Positions 37,350 to 46,863 of a stretch of DNA of 64,000 nucleotides are shown piece by piece. The stretch's first letter is position 1, and each line of letters opens with the position of its first letter. A program made the translations under genes and the position numbers. Origin of the DNA: Maribacter arenosus. GTDB taxonomy: Bacteria > Bacteroidota > Bacteroidia > Flavobacteriales > Flavobacteriaceae. Where the stretch lies: assembly GCF_014610845.1 (NCBI RefSeq), contig NZ_JABTCG010000004.1:1-64000 (forward strand). The letters are read 5' to 3'. A model generated the notes under the pieces. The model saw nothing but the letters and a program-made list of their open reading frames with translations, ran no database searches and had not been told where the DNA came from.

Positions 37350-39146
37350 CTAGTCGTTCAGTTTAAGGACGGCCATAAACGCTTGCTGGGGAATTTCCAC
37401 ATTACCGACTTGGCGCATCCGTTTTTTTCCTTTTTTCTGCTTTTCCAGAAGTTTACGTTTACGTGAGATATCTCCTCCATAACATTTGGCGGTAACATCC
37501 TTTCGAAGGGCCTTGATCGTCTCCCTTGATATTATTTTCGCTCCTATTGCGGCCTGTATGGGAATATCAAATTGTTGCCGTGGAATAAGTTCCTTTAATT
37601 TTTCGCACATTTTCTTTCCAATATTGGCTGCATTATCGGAATGAATCAAGGCAGATAGTGCATCAACAGGCTGGGAATTCAATAAAATATCGACACGCAC
37701 CAATTTAGAGACACGCATTCCTATGGGCGTATAATCAAAAGAGGCATACCCTTTTGAAACCGTTTTTAGCCGATCGTAGAAATCAAATACAATTTCAGCC
37801 AAAGGCATATCAAAGCTCAATTCTACCCTTTCGGTAGTCAAATAAGTCTGATTGGTGATAAGTCCCCTTTTATCAATACATAACGACATAACGTTTCCAA
37901 CGAAATCGGCCTTCGTTATAATTGTGGCCTTGATGTAAGGCTCCTCTACGCGATCGATCGTTGATGGATCGGGAAGATCGGAAGGATTGTTCACGATCAA
38001 CGGAACATCCGGGTCCTTTCGTGTATACGCATGGTAACTAACGTTGGGCACGGTGGTAATGACGGTCATGTCAAATTCGCGCTCTAATCGTTCCTGGATG
38101 ATTTCCATATGCAGCATGCCCAAGAAACCGCAACGAAATCCAAAACCTAGGGCAGCACTACTTTCCGGGGTAAAAACCAAAGAGGCATCGTTAAGCTGAA
38201 GTTTTTCCATCGAGGAACGCAGCTCTTCAAAGTCTTCAGTATCCACGGGGTAGATGCCCGCGAAAACCATGGGCTTTACGTCTTCGAATCCTCCAATGGG
38301 GTTTTTGGTAGGGTTGTTCGCGTCAGTGATCGTATCCCCGACCTTCACTTCCCTAGCATCCTTGATTCCGGTTATCAAATAGCCTACATCACCAGTTTTT
38401 ATGACCTGTTTGGGATGCTGGGTTAATTTTAGGGTACCTACTTCGTCGGCGAAATAGCTTTTGTTCGTAGCGACAAATTTTATTTTCTGACCTTTTTTTA
38501 TTTCCCCATTGATGACCCTAAAATAAGTTTCCACCCCTCTAAACGGGTTGTAAACAGAGTCGAATACCAATGCCTGTAAGGGTTGGTCAGCTACACCTGT
38601 GGGAGCCGGAATGCGTTCTATAATAGCTTCAAGTATCTCCCCGATTCCAATACCGGTTTTGGCACTGGCAGGGATGACCTCGTCAGCGTCGCAACCTAAA
38701 AGGTCAACAATATCATCGGTTACTTCCTCTGGATTGGCACTGGGCAGATCTATTTTGTTCAGTATGGGAATGATCGTCAAGTCATTCTCCAATGCAAGAT
38801 ATAAATTGCTTATGGTTTGGGCCTGAATACTTTGGGCTGCATCGACCACCAAGAGGGCTCCTTCACAGGCCGCTATAGAGCGGGAAACCTCGTAGGAAAA
38901 ATCAACATGTCCCGGAGTATCGATCAGGTTTAGGGTATATTGTTCGCCTTTATAGGTATAGTCCATTTGTATGGCATGGCTTTTAATCGTAATACCACGC
39001 TCACGCTCGAGGTCCATATTATCGAGTAGTTGTTCCTTTTTTTCACGTTCCGTCACAGAACCCGTAAAATCGAGCAACCGATCGGCCAAGGTGCTTTTAC
39101 CATGGTCAATATGGGCGATAATGCAAAAGTTTCGTATGTTCTTCAA
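37350..39146 (-). CDS. lepA: Elongation factor 4 (back-translocase)
   Basis: A 598-residue translational GTPase that binds stalled ribosomes and promotes back-translocation. G-domain motifs: [15 protein letters not shown] (G1), [15 protein letters not shown] (G3), [14 protein letters not shown] (G4). The EF-G-like domains and the LepA-specific C-terminal domain follow ([20 protein letters not shown] and [15 protein letters not shown]). Length is standard. After its TAG stop the frame stays open for 49 more codons, which is noted separately. Confidence 0.97.
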   Translation of the reverse strand: MKNIRNFCIIAHIDHGKSTLADRLLDFTGSVTEREKKEQLLDNMDLERERGITIKSHAIQMDYTYKGEQYTLNLIDTPGHVDFSYEVSRSIAACEGALLVVDAAQSIQAQTISNLYLALENDLTIIPILNKIDLPSANPEEVTDDIVDLLGCDADEVIPASAKTGIGIGEILEAIIERIPAPTGVADQPLQALVFDSVYNPFRGVETYFRVINGEIKKGQKIKFVATNKSYFADEVGTLKLTQHPKQVIKTGDVGYLITGIKDAREVKVGDTITDANNPTKNPIGGFEDVKPMVFAGIYPVDTEDFEELRSSMEKLQLNDASLVFTPESSAALGFGFRCGFLGMLHMEIIQERLEREFDMTVITTVPNVSYHAYTRKDPDVPLIVNNPSDLPDPSTIDRVEEPYIKATIITKADFVGNVMSLCIDKRGLITNQTYLTTERVELSFDMPLAEIVFDFYDRLKTVSKGYASFDYTPIGMRVSKLVRVDILLNSQPVDALSALIHSDNAANIGKKMCEKLKELIPRQQFDIPIQAAIGAKIISRETIKALRKDVTAKCYGGDISRKRKLLEKQKKGKKRMRQVGNVEIPQQAFMAVLKLND

Positions 39147-39215
39147 CTACTCTTCAGATTAAATGTAAGTGATTAAGGGCCTTAAATGCTTAAAGGACAT
39201 CATCTTTTAAAAGTG

Positions 39216-39223
39216 CAAATATA
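39216..39223 (-). promoter_or_regulatory. Candidate -7 element for lepA
   Basis: On the minus strand this reads TATATTTG (TAnnTTTG), 69 bp before the lepA ATG. The -33 element is not evident, so this is tentative. Confidence 0.3.
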
Positions 39224-39365
39224 ATGTAAAATAAACCTAGGTTAATTTAAGGGATGGATTTTATGGATGGGGCCGTTTTTTAGAGGATAATCGTTGAAAC
39301 GCACATATTTTTGTAGGATAATACGGTTTATAATTGTTAAATTTACGCGCCAATCGAAAGTTTAC

Positions 39366-41780
39366 GTGAATTATCGAGTACCGACCTTAATTTTTATTAG
39401 CCTAATATCCTGTTCTTATCTCTTACGTGCCCAAGAATTTTCTATTCAAGGAAAGGTACTAAGTAGTGAAAGGGAAACCATCTGGTTGGCGAACGTGCTA
39501 TTATTAAGTCCTTTGGATACGCTCTTGATCAATGGCTCATCCTCTGACGAAAAGGGGATGTTCAAGATTACCAATGTACCACCCGGCAAATACCTTCTTA
39601 AAGCCAGTTATCTTGAAAATGAATCGGACTATTTGGAAATCGATGTGGCCTCAGATTCCGACATTGGGGAAATCTCAATCTCTAACTACGCGCAGACCTT
39701 GGATGAGGTCATCGTGTCGACCCAAAAGCCAAGGATCGAACGCAAGGTTGACCGCTTGGTGTTCAACATCGGCAATACGGCTCTATCTGACAGTGATATT
39801 TGGGAAGCCTTAAAACGGGCTCCAGGTGTTGTAGTGATCAACAACCAGCTTTCGGTGAATGGGAACAAGGATATTGGAATTATGATCAACGGAAGGAAAG
39901 TGAACCTTCCTAGGACCGATGTAATAAATCTCCTTTCCGGGACTTCTGCCAGCAATGTAGAATCGATCGAGGTAATTACCAATCCTCCCTCCAAGTATAG
40001 CGCGGAAGACGGTATGTTGATAAACATCAATATGAAGAAAAACCTTATTTCGGGATACAATGGGGCCATTTTCAATCGCTATACCCAAGGGGTTTATCCC
40101 AAACATACCCTTGGTACGGATCATTATTTCAAAGGTAAAAAAGCCAGTTTATCATTAAATTACAGTTTTAATAGGGAAAAATGGCTCACACGATATACCG
40201 ATATCACCAACTTTATTGAAGAGGGCGTGGTTACATCGACTTGGAAAGCTGATGAAAATTACATTCGTCGGCGCAAACGGCATAATTTCAATGCGTTTTT
40301 CGATTATGTTTTCGATGACCGTAACGCCTTGTCAGTATCTACCCTGAATCAATGGAACCCGAAGGTATCGAGACTTTATGATACCGAAACCCGTATCAGT
40401 GACCCCGATGGGGCCGATGTTTCCAGTTTTATCACATTGAACGATTCTGAGGAAAATCAGATTAATACGTCACTTTACCTCGATTTTGTGCATAAATTCA
40501 AAAAAAAGGGCGCTGAACTATCATTGAATACCCATTACACGTATTATGATTATGAACGTGACCAAGATCTGAATACCGAGTTCTTCGATGTAGATGGCAC
40601 CGTTTCGGATCAAGATGATTTCTTGACCAATTCCATACAGAACATTAATCTATTTAGTATACAGGGCGATTTTGTCACCCCAATGGGCACTACCTCTAAA
40701 TTAGAGACAGGCATCCGGTTCGCGGGAATCCATTCTAAGAGTTTTATTGAACAATCGGGATTCGATCGTGATCAAGCAGGGATCGATCCAACAGGGTCTG
40801 CAGAGTTCGATTATGATGAAAGTATTTTCGCAGGGTATGGCAGCTTTGATACGAAATGGGATAAATGGAACTTCAAAGCCGGACTTAGAGGGGAATATAC
40901 CTCCACAATAGGATCCTTAGATATCGACAATGCAATTAAGAAGAATGATTATTTCAAGGTTTTCCCATCCTTGTCGTTACAATATACCCCTAATAAGAAC
41001 CATGATTTCCATTATTATTATTATCGAAGGATAACCCGTCCTCGTTACAACAGTTTAAATCCGTTTCAGATTTTTCAAAGCTTCAATTCCGTTATCGAGG
41101 GCAATCCGGAGCTCTTGCCTTCTTCTCGGCACTATATGGCCGGTGGGTATACGTTAAATCGCGCCTATACGTTTGAGGCGTTCTATAAGAACCGAATGAA
41201 CAACTATCAACTTCTTGTTTTCCAGGATAACGAAAATGAGATTTTACGGTTTATCAGTTCTAATGTGGATAAGGATATTGCCTATGGTTTCAATTTTTCG
41301 ATAAGTAAGAACCTTACCAGTTTTTGGCATTTTTACTTTATGGCATCCACCTCCTACATCGAGAGTCGATTTACCGATTTGGATTCGGGGCAATTGGTCA
41401 AAAATGGGTTATGGAATACCTATATTAGGTCCAATAGCGGATTTTCGTTCTTAACCGATAAAAGTCTTAAGGCCGATATCAGCATCCTTTATTCTTCCCC
41501 CGTTATTTTGGGGAACTCAAGACAGGATGACTATTTTAAATTTGGACTTGCTTTACGCAAAACCATTTTCAATAAAAATGGAAGCATTTCCTTGGGTATC
41601 GATGATGTTTTCAATGAGGCTAGTCTATTTACTACAAGAAAGTATTTAAATCAAAACAACACCTCCTATTACAGACCGGAAAGCAGATTGCTGGTCGTGG
41701 GTTTTAGATATAACTTCGGGAATACAAAAATACGCTCTAATGAAAAGTCTAAGAATGTTGATGAGCGTGGACGTATATAA
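39366..41780 (+). CDS. Outer-membrane beta-barrel (TonB-receptor-like) protein
   Basis: An 804-residue outer-membrane protein if started at the GTG at 39366, which gives the signal peptide MNYRVPTLIFISLISCSYLLRAQ. A TTG at 39294 is possible but adds 24 residues before the signal and lies ahead of a TATTTTTG promoter-like box at 39306-39313. Domain order: a carboxypeptidase-regulatory-like beta-sandwich (SIQGKVLSSERETIWLANVL), a plug-like domain (LKRAPGVVVINNQLSVNGNK, SIEVITNPPSKYSAEDGM), then the OMP_b-brl_3 type barrel ending in an aromatic-rich strand. It is likely a TonB-linked or structural barrel; no SusD partner is adjacent. Transported ligand unknown. Confidence 0.87.
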   Translation: MNYRVPTLIFISLISCSYLLRAQEFSIQGKVLSSERETIWLANVLLLSPLDTLLINGSSSDEKGMFKITNVPPGKYLLKASYLENESDYLEIDVASDSDIGEISISNYAQTLDEVIVSTQKPRIERKVDRLVFNIGNTALSDSDIWEALKRAPGVVVINNQLSVNGNKDIGIMINGRKVNLPRTDVINLLSGTSASNVESIEVITNPPSKYSAEDGMLININMKKNLISGYNGAIFNRYTQGVYPKHTLGTDHYFKGKKASLSLNYSFNREKWLTRYTDITNFIEEGVVTSTWKADENYIRRRKRHNFNAFFDYVFDDRNALSVSTLNQWNPKVSRLYDTETRISDPDGADVSSFITLNDSEENQINTSLYLDFVHKFKKKGAELSLNTHYTYYDYERDQDLNTEFFDVDGTVSDQDDFLTNSIQNINLFSIQGDFVTPMGTTSKLETGIRFAGIHSKSFIEQSGFDRDQAGIDPTGSAEFDYDESIFAGYGSFDTKWDKWNFKAGLRGEYTSTIGSLDIDNAIKKNDYFKVFPSLSLQYTPNKNHDFHYYYYRRITRPRYNSLNPFQIFQSFNSVIEGNPELLPSSRHYMAGGYTLNRAYTFEAFYKNRMNNYQLLVFQDNENEILRFISSNVDKDIAYGFNFSISKNLTSFWHFYFMASTSYIESRFTDLDSGQLVKNGLWNTYIRSNSGFSFLTDKSLKADISILYSSPVILGNSRQDDYFKFGLALRKTIFNKNGSISLGIDDVFNEASLFTTRKYLNQNNTSYYRPESRLLVVGFRYNFGNTKIRSNEKSKNVDERGRI

Positions 41781-41814
41781 TTTTGGTCAGAATCTTGTCA
41801 TACCCCAATAGGCT

Positions 41815-42921
41815 CTAGTCTTGCCACTCTGCGATGAACAGATTGGTATCCCTTCCTCCTCCATTGTTCCGATTGCTCGAAAAAGCCAAATACCTTCCGT
41901 CATTGGAGAAAACGGGAAAGGCGTCAAATGTTTGGCCGTGGGTTACCCGCTCTAAATTCTTTCCATCGAGATCGATCAGGTATAAATTAAACGGAAATCC
42001 TTTCTCAGCCTCAAAATTACTTGAAAAAAGGATTTTTTCTCCCGAGGGATGAAAAAACGGACTCCAATTGGCATTTCCCAAGAAGGTCAATTGTTTTAGG
42101 CCACTACCATCGGCATTACAGATAAAGAGCTCCATTTCGGTCGGTTGTACGAGGCCTTGGGCCAACAGATCTTTATATTCCTTAATGGCCTCTGGAGTTT
42201 TCGGACGTGATGCCCTAAAAATAAGTTTGCTTCCATCAGGCGAGAAAAAAGCACCTCCGTCATACCCAAGTTCGTTCGTAATCTGTTTTACATCGCTTCC
42301 GTCCAAGTTCATGGTATAGAGTTCAAGATCGCCACTTCGGGTAGAGGTGAACACGATTTTATCCCCCTTAGGTGATACGGTAGCTTCCGCATCATACCCT
42401 GGTTCATTAGTCAATTGGGCAGTGATATTCCCTTTTAGGTCAGACACAAATATGTCGAAGGAATCGTAGACGGGCCAAACATATTTACCATTCTTCCGCA
42501 AAGGCACTTCAGGACATGCCGCATCTGCCAAGTGGGTAGATCCATATACAAAATGTTCGTTGTCGGGTAGAAAATAGGCACATGTGGTACGACCCATACC
42601 CGTACTTATCATAGGAGGTTTTTTATCTTTGAAGTTCTCGGTAACATCCATCAAGAACATTTGGTCGCATTGCAAACCCCAATCCTCGTTGTTCGATTGA
42701 AAAATGATTTGCTTGTCGTCAAAACTCCAATATGCTTCGGCATTGTCCCCCCCAAAAGTGATTTGGCGAATAGATTTAAAATGTTTTTCCCCATCATAGA
42801 TCAAGGTGTCCGCACCTGCCATAAGCGAGGTAGGGTTTTCCTTTTCGCCCATATCTTTTTTGGGTTCATTTTTACAATTAATGAATAGGATTACAAAGAC
42901 AAAACACAGAAAAGTTCTCAT
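41815..42921 (-). CDS. PD40/TolB-like beta-propeller lipoprotein
   Basis: A 368-residue protein from the ATG at 42921, which exposes a lipoprotein signal (FLCFVFVILFINC); a longer start at 43023 would run into the neighbouring divergent gene. It is made of WD40-like PD40 repeats (TVSPKGDKIVFTSTRSGDLE, FFSPDGSKLIFRASRPK, FHPSGEKILFSSNFEAEKGF). Such propellers are found in periplasmic Tol-type and peptidase-associated proteins; here it sits head-to-head with an M28 peptidase with only 35 bp between starts. Confidence 0.88.
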   Translation of the reverse strand: MRTFLCFVFVILFINCKNEPKKDMGEKENPTSLMAGADTLIYDGEKHFKSIRQITFGGDNAEAYWSFDDKQIIFQSNNEDWGLQCDQMFLMDVTENFKDKKPPMISTGMGRTTCAYFLPDNEHFVYGSTHLADAACPEVPLRKNGKYVWPVYDSFDIFVSDLKGNITAQLTNEPGYDAEATVSPKGDKIVFTSTRSGDLELYTMNLDGSDVKQITNELGYDGGAFFSPDGSKLIFRASRPKTPEAIKEYKDLLAQGLVQPTEMELFICNADGSGLKQLTFLGNANWSPFFHPSGEKILFSSNFEAEKGFPFNLYLIDLDGKNLERVTHGQTFDAFPVFSNDGRYLAFSSNRNNGGGRDTNLFIAEWQD

Positions 42922-42929
42922 AGGTTGTT

Positions 42930-42937
42930 TATTTTTG
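42930..42937 (+). promoter_or_regulatory. Candidate -7 element for the M28 peptidase gene
   Basis: TATTTTTG matches TAnnTTTG and ends 19 bp before the ATG at 42957. Any -33 box would lie inside the start of the divergent PD40 gene; none is obvious. Confidence 0.35.
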
Positions 42938-42956
42938 GTAAAAACTAGGTACAAAA

Positions 42957-44183
42957 ATGATAAAAAAGATAGTATTACCATTGATTTTGGTGTTAATCGT
43001 TTCCTGCAAAAAAGAAAAAACAAACGCTTTCACGCTTCAGGATGATGTCTATTTTTTGGCCAGTGACAGTCTAAAGGGTCGAGCTACAGGCTCGGCGGAG
43101 GAACTTATGGCTGCGGAATATCTTATGGGAAGAATGAAGGACTTACAATTGAATCCTGCTGGGGATTCCGGAAAATTCTATCAAACGTTTTCCTTTACAC
43201 CGAAGAAAGACCCGCATCAGGAAGTGATATATGGTCGCGGGGATAGCACTATAACAGGTACGAACGTCATCGGCTTTCTAGATAATAAGGCGGCGCATAC
43301 GGTCATCATAGGAGCCCATTATGATCATTTGGGAATGGGGGGTGCCGGTTCTTTGTATCGCGAAGGTGCCGCAATACACAATGGAGCGGACGACAATGCC
43401 AGTGGGGTAGCCGTACTCCTTCAAGTTGCCGACAGCCTTCAAAAGAAAGGCCCTAAAAGCAACAATTATCTGTTTATGGCTTTCTCTGGGGAGGAAATTG
43501 GTTTGTTGGGCAGTAATTATTTTTCCAAAAACCCTACGATCGACTTATCCGATGTTACCTATATGATCAATATGGATATGGTGGGTAGGCTCAGGGAAGA
43601 CAAAACCCTCTCGATAAGCGGCACAGGAACCGCCCCCATATGGAACCAGGTGTTGAATGCCACGAATCCAGGATTTAAATTGGTACTTAAGGAATCAGGG
43701 GTAGGGCCTTCGGACCATACGTCATTTTATTTGCAAGACATTCCGGTATTGCATTTTTTCACGGGACAACATGAGGATTATCATAAACCTTCGGATGATG
43801 CCGAAAAACTGAACTATGAAGGTATGCAGCAAATTGTAGGTTTCATCACCGATGTGATTTCCGAACTTGATGACGACCCGAAATTGACCTTTAAAAAGAC
43901 CAAGAACGAGAGCGAGGAAGTTCCTCGTTTTAAAGTGGCTTTAGGCGTGGTGCCCGATTATCTTTTCGATGGCGAGGGTATGCGGATCGACGGTGTGAGC
44001 GAAGATAAACCTGCCCAAAAAGCTGGACTTATGAAAGGTGATATTGTTGTTCAAATGGGCGATAGCACCGTCGTGGATATGATGAGCTATATGCGGGCTT
44101 TATCGGCCTTTGAAAAAGGCAATACCACCAAGGTAGTCGTAGACCGAAAAGGAGAAAAGATCACCGTAGACATTACCTTTTAA
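42957..44183 (+). CDS. M28 family zinc peptidase with PDZ domain (lipoprotein)
   Basis: A 408-residue secreted aminopeptidase-like enzyme anchored as a lipoprotein (IVLPLILVLIVSC). Metal ligands are seen in VIIGAHYDHLGMGG, NGADDNASGVAVLL, AFSGEEIGLLGS (catalytic Glu-Glu), INMDMVGRL and HFFTGQHEDYHKPSDDAEKL. A C-terminal PDZ domain (GVSEDKPAQKAGLMKGDIVV) probably guides substrates. Divergent from the PD40 lipoprotein. Confidence 0.93.
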   Translation: MIKKIVLPLILVLIVSCKKEKTNAFTLQDDVYFLASDSLKGRATGSAEELMAAEYLMGRMKDLQLNPAGDSGKFYQTFSFTPKKDPHQEVIYGRGDSTITGTNVIGFLDNKAAHTVIIGAHYDHLGMGGAGSLYREGAAIHNGADDNASGVAVLLQVADSLQKKGPKSNNYLFMAFSGEEIGLLGSNYFSKNPTIDLSDVTYMINMDMVGRLREDKTLSISGTGTAPIWNQVLNATNPGFKLVLKESGVGPSDHTSFYLQDIPVLHFFTGQHEDYHKPSDDAEKLNYEGMQQIVGFITDVISELDDDPKLTFKKTKNESEEVPRFKVALGVVPDYLFDGEGMRIDGVSEDKPAQKAGLMKGDIVVQMGDSTVVDMMSYMRALSAFEKGNTTKVVVDRKGEKITVDITF

Positions 44184-44263
44184 TTTTCCAACATGAATTT
44201 TAGGTCAATCCATTTTGAAATGGCTGTCCATGAATCTTATTTTGGATTATTGAAAGCTGTATT

Positions 44264-45697
44264 ATGAAATCTAAAACATACTTGTATATGAGAATCAATG
44301 GCATCTATTTTTTGGTATTCATATTACTTATCGCTTTTGGGTGTAAAAGTAAGTCCCAACCGGTTTCTACTACGGAAACAGCACATGGGCACCCCCATTA
44401 TTCTACGATTGGTAATATTTCCGACTATAAACTGATATTCCCTTCTAAAGTCCCAGATAGGATTATTGTCAACTTAACTGAGGATCCTGTCCATAGCTTT
44501 GCGGTCAACTGGCGTACCGACCAAGAGACCACTAAAGGATATGTTGAGATTGCAAAAGAAACCCATGGCCCTGATTTTCTTGTGGAAGGCCATATCCGGC
44601 GAATTGTGGCCAACTCCCAAATTCTCGAGAAAGGCGATACTAATGCTAAAGAACCTTTGGTCAACGCGGCCTTCCATTCCGCTGTAGTAGATAGTTTAGA
44701 GCCGGGCACTATATATGTGTATCGCGTTGGTGATGGGTCCGTGGAAGATAGTTTTTGGAGCGAGTGGTTTCAGATTGAGACCCCTAGTGCCGACGAAAAT
44801 GATCCTTTTAGTTTCATCTATTTTGGGGATGCCCAGAATAATGTAAAATCTATGTGGTCCCGGGTAATACGTAAATCCTATAAGATGATGCCAGAAGTAG
44901 ATTTTATGCTTCATGCCGGGGATCTTATCAATCATAGCGAGGCCAATCTCGAATGGGGCGAATGGTTCCATGCCGGCGGATATATCCACGCGACGGTTCC
45001 TAGCATTATGACCCCAGGAAACCATGAGTACGACAAAACGACGTTATCGACCCTTTGGAGGCCTCAGTTCAACCTCCCCAGAAACGGACCCATAGAAGCG
45101 GTTATGGAAACCTGTTATGCCCTCGATTATCAGAACATGAAATTAATTTCTATAGATGCCATTAGTTTTGAGCGCGACAGTATATCGAAGCAGGCCCAAG
45201 TGAAATGGGTAGATTCGGTTTTGGCCTCGAATACGAAAAAATGGACGGCCCTAACAATGCACTATCCCATATATTCAACAGCGGAAGGGCGTGATAATAT
45301 TGTTTTGCGAGAAGCCTTAAAACCGCTTATAGACAAATACAAGGTGGATCTGGTACTTCAGGGTCATGACCACACCTATGCAAGGGGGTATGACCAAAAC
45401 AAAGGCCAAGGTTTAACAGTAGTAGAAGATGCCGGTACAATATATGCCGTATCAGTAAGCGGACCCAAAATGTATACCTCCCAAGACCAGGATTGGATGA
45501 TAAAACGAGGAGAATACACACAATTGTTCCAAATCATCACCGTAACGAAGGACACTTTAAAATATGGTTCATATACACCCCTAGGCGGCTTGTACGACGC
45601 TTTTGACCTGATCAAGGACAAGAACGGAAAAAAGAAATTGATCAATAGGGATGCGGACATCCCCTTGCGTTTAAAAAAGGATTTTAATAAGCAATGA
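44264..45697 (+). CDS. Purple-acid-phosphatase-like metallophosphoesterase lipoprotein
   Basis: A 477-residue lipoprotein (LVFILLIAFGC); an alternative start at 44288 trims eight residues. The N-terminal fibronectin-III-like purple acid phosphatase domain (SFAVNWRTDQETTKGYVEI) is followed by the calcineurin-like catalytic domain with metal motifs FSFIYFGDAQNN, MLHAGDLINH, TPGNHEYDK, TMHYPIYS and VLQGHDHTYARG. It probably releases phosphate from organic esters outside the cell. Confidence 0.92.
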   Translation: MKSKTYLYMRINGIYFLVFILLIAFGCKSKSQPVSTTETAHGHPHYSTIGNISDYKLIFPSKVPDRIIVNLTEDPVHSFAVNWRTDQETTKGYVEIAKETHGPDFLVEGHIRRIVANSQILEKGDTNAKEPLVNAAFHSAVVDSLEPGTIYVYRVGDGSVEDSFWSEWFQIETPSADENDPFSFIYFGDAQNNVKSMWSRVIRKSYKMMPEVDFMLHAGDLINHSEANLEWGEWFHAGGYIHATVPSIMTPGNHEYDKTTLSTLWRPQFNLPRNGPIEAVMETCYALDYQNMKLISIDAISFERDSISKQAQVKWVDSVLASNTKKWTALTMHYPIYSTAEGRDNIVLREALKPLIDKYKVDLVLQGHDHTYARGYDQNKGQGLTVVEDAGTIYAVSVSGPKMYTSQDQDWMIKRGEYTQLFQIITVTKDTLKYGSYTPLGGLYDAFDLIKDKNGKKKLINRDADIPLRLKKDFNKQ

Positions 45698-45816
45698 AAG
45701 GCCCCAAGCCTTTAAGGATTATTATCCCGGGCCGAAGCATCACCTTTAAAACCACACAGTATAGTTTATAACTAAGCCATTTTGATATGGTGTGCATTCC
45801 GGCGTGTTTATTTTTT

Positions 45817-45847
45817 TTTGGATTGGGCCTCAATTCCCGTAATTTTG
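45817..45847 (+). promoter_or_regulatory. Promoter of dusB
   Basis: TTTG (45817-45820), a 19-bp spacer and TAATTTTG (45840-45847) match the Bacteroidetes promoter exactly, 17 bp before the dusB ATG. Confidence 0.75.
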
Positions 45848-45864
45848 CCATCTAAATCAATTAG

Positions 45865-46863
45865 ATGCCCAAAATCGGAGACATTGAGTTACCCGAATTC
45901 CCCTTGTTACTTGCCCCTATGGAGGACGTGAGCGACCCTCCTTTTCGTGCTTTGTGCAAAGAGCAAGGGGCCGATGTGGTGTATACCGAATTTATCTCTT
46001 CGGAGGGGTTGATCCGTGATGCGGCCAAAAGTGTCATGAAACTTGACATTTATGAAAAAGAACGCCCCGTAGGAATCCAGATTTTCGGTGCTAACCTCGA
46101 ATCGATGTTACAATCTGTTGAGATCGTGGAAAAATCCAATCCGGATATTATCGATATCAATTTTGGGTGCCCGGTAAAGAAAGTGGTCAGCAAAGGGGCC
46201 GGCGCAGGTATTTTAAAGGACATCGACCTGATGGTATCCTTGACCAAGGCCATGGTAGAACGTACCCATTTGCCTATTACCGTGAAAACACGATTGGGAT
46301 GGGACCATGATTCCATTCGGATCGTTGAGGTGGCAGAACGTTTGCAGGATGTGGGCTGTAAGGCAATTTCCATTCATGGAAGAACCCGGGTACAAATGTA
46401 TAAGGGCGTAGCGGATTGGGCTCCCATCGCTGCCGTGAAAAACAATTCACGTATGCATATCCCTATTTTTGGTAATGGGGATGTTGATACCCCAGAAGCA
46501 GCCATGAAAATGCGAAATGAATATGGTTTGGATGGCGCGATGATCGGGAGGGCCAGTATAGGCTATCCCTGGTTCTTCAAGGAAGTGAAGTATTTTTTAG
46601 CCACCGGCAAACATTTGGCCCCTCCCACTATGGAAGAAAGGGTAGAGGCTGCCCGAAGACACTTACAAATGGCCATTGATTGGAAAGGTGAGAAATTAGG
46701 GGTTTTTGAAACCCGTCGACATTACACTAATTATTTTAAAGGCATTCCCAATTTCAAAGAATATCGAATGAAAATGGTCACGAGCGATGCCGCTAGCGAT
46801 GTTTTTGATGCGTTTGATGAGGTTTTGCAAAAATTCGGGGACCATGTTTTTGAGGCCCATTAA
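45865..46863 (+). CDS. dusB: tRNA-dihydrouridine synthase B
   Basis: A 332-residue FMN enzyme that reduces uridine to dihydrouridine in the tRNA D-loop. The TIM barrel starts LLLAPMEDVSDPPFRALC; the catalytic Cys is in INFGCPVKKVVSKGAGAGIL; FMN contacts are in IFGNGDVDTPEAA and GAMIGRASIGYPWFF. Normal length. Its 3' end overlaps the convergent permease gene by 4 bp. Confidence 0.93.
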   Translation: MPKIGDIELPEFPLLLAPMEDVSDPPFRALCKEQGADVVYTEFISSEGLIRDAAKSVMKLDIYEKERPVGIQIFGANLESMLQSVEIVEKSNPDIIDINFGCPVKKVVSKGAGAGILKDIDLMVSLTKAMVERTHLPITVKTRLGWDHDSIRIVEVAERLQDVGCKAISIHGRTRVQMYKGVADWAPIAAVKNNSRMHIPIFGNGDVDTPEAAMKMRNEYGLDGAMIGRASIGYPWFFKEVKYFLATGKHLAPPTMEERVEAARRHLQMAIDWKGEKLGVFETRRHYTNYFKGIPNFKEYRMKMVTSDAASDVFDAFDEVLQKFGDHVFEAH

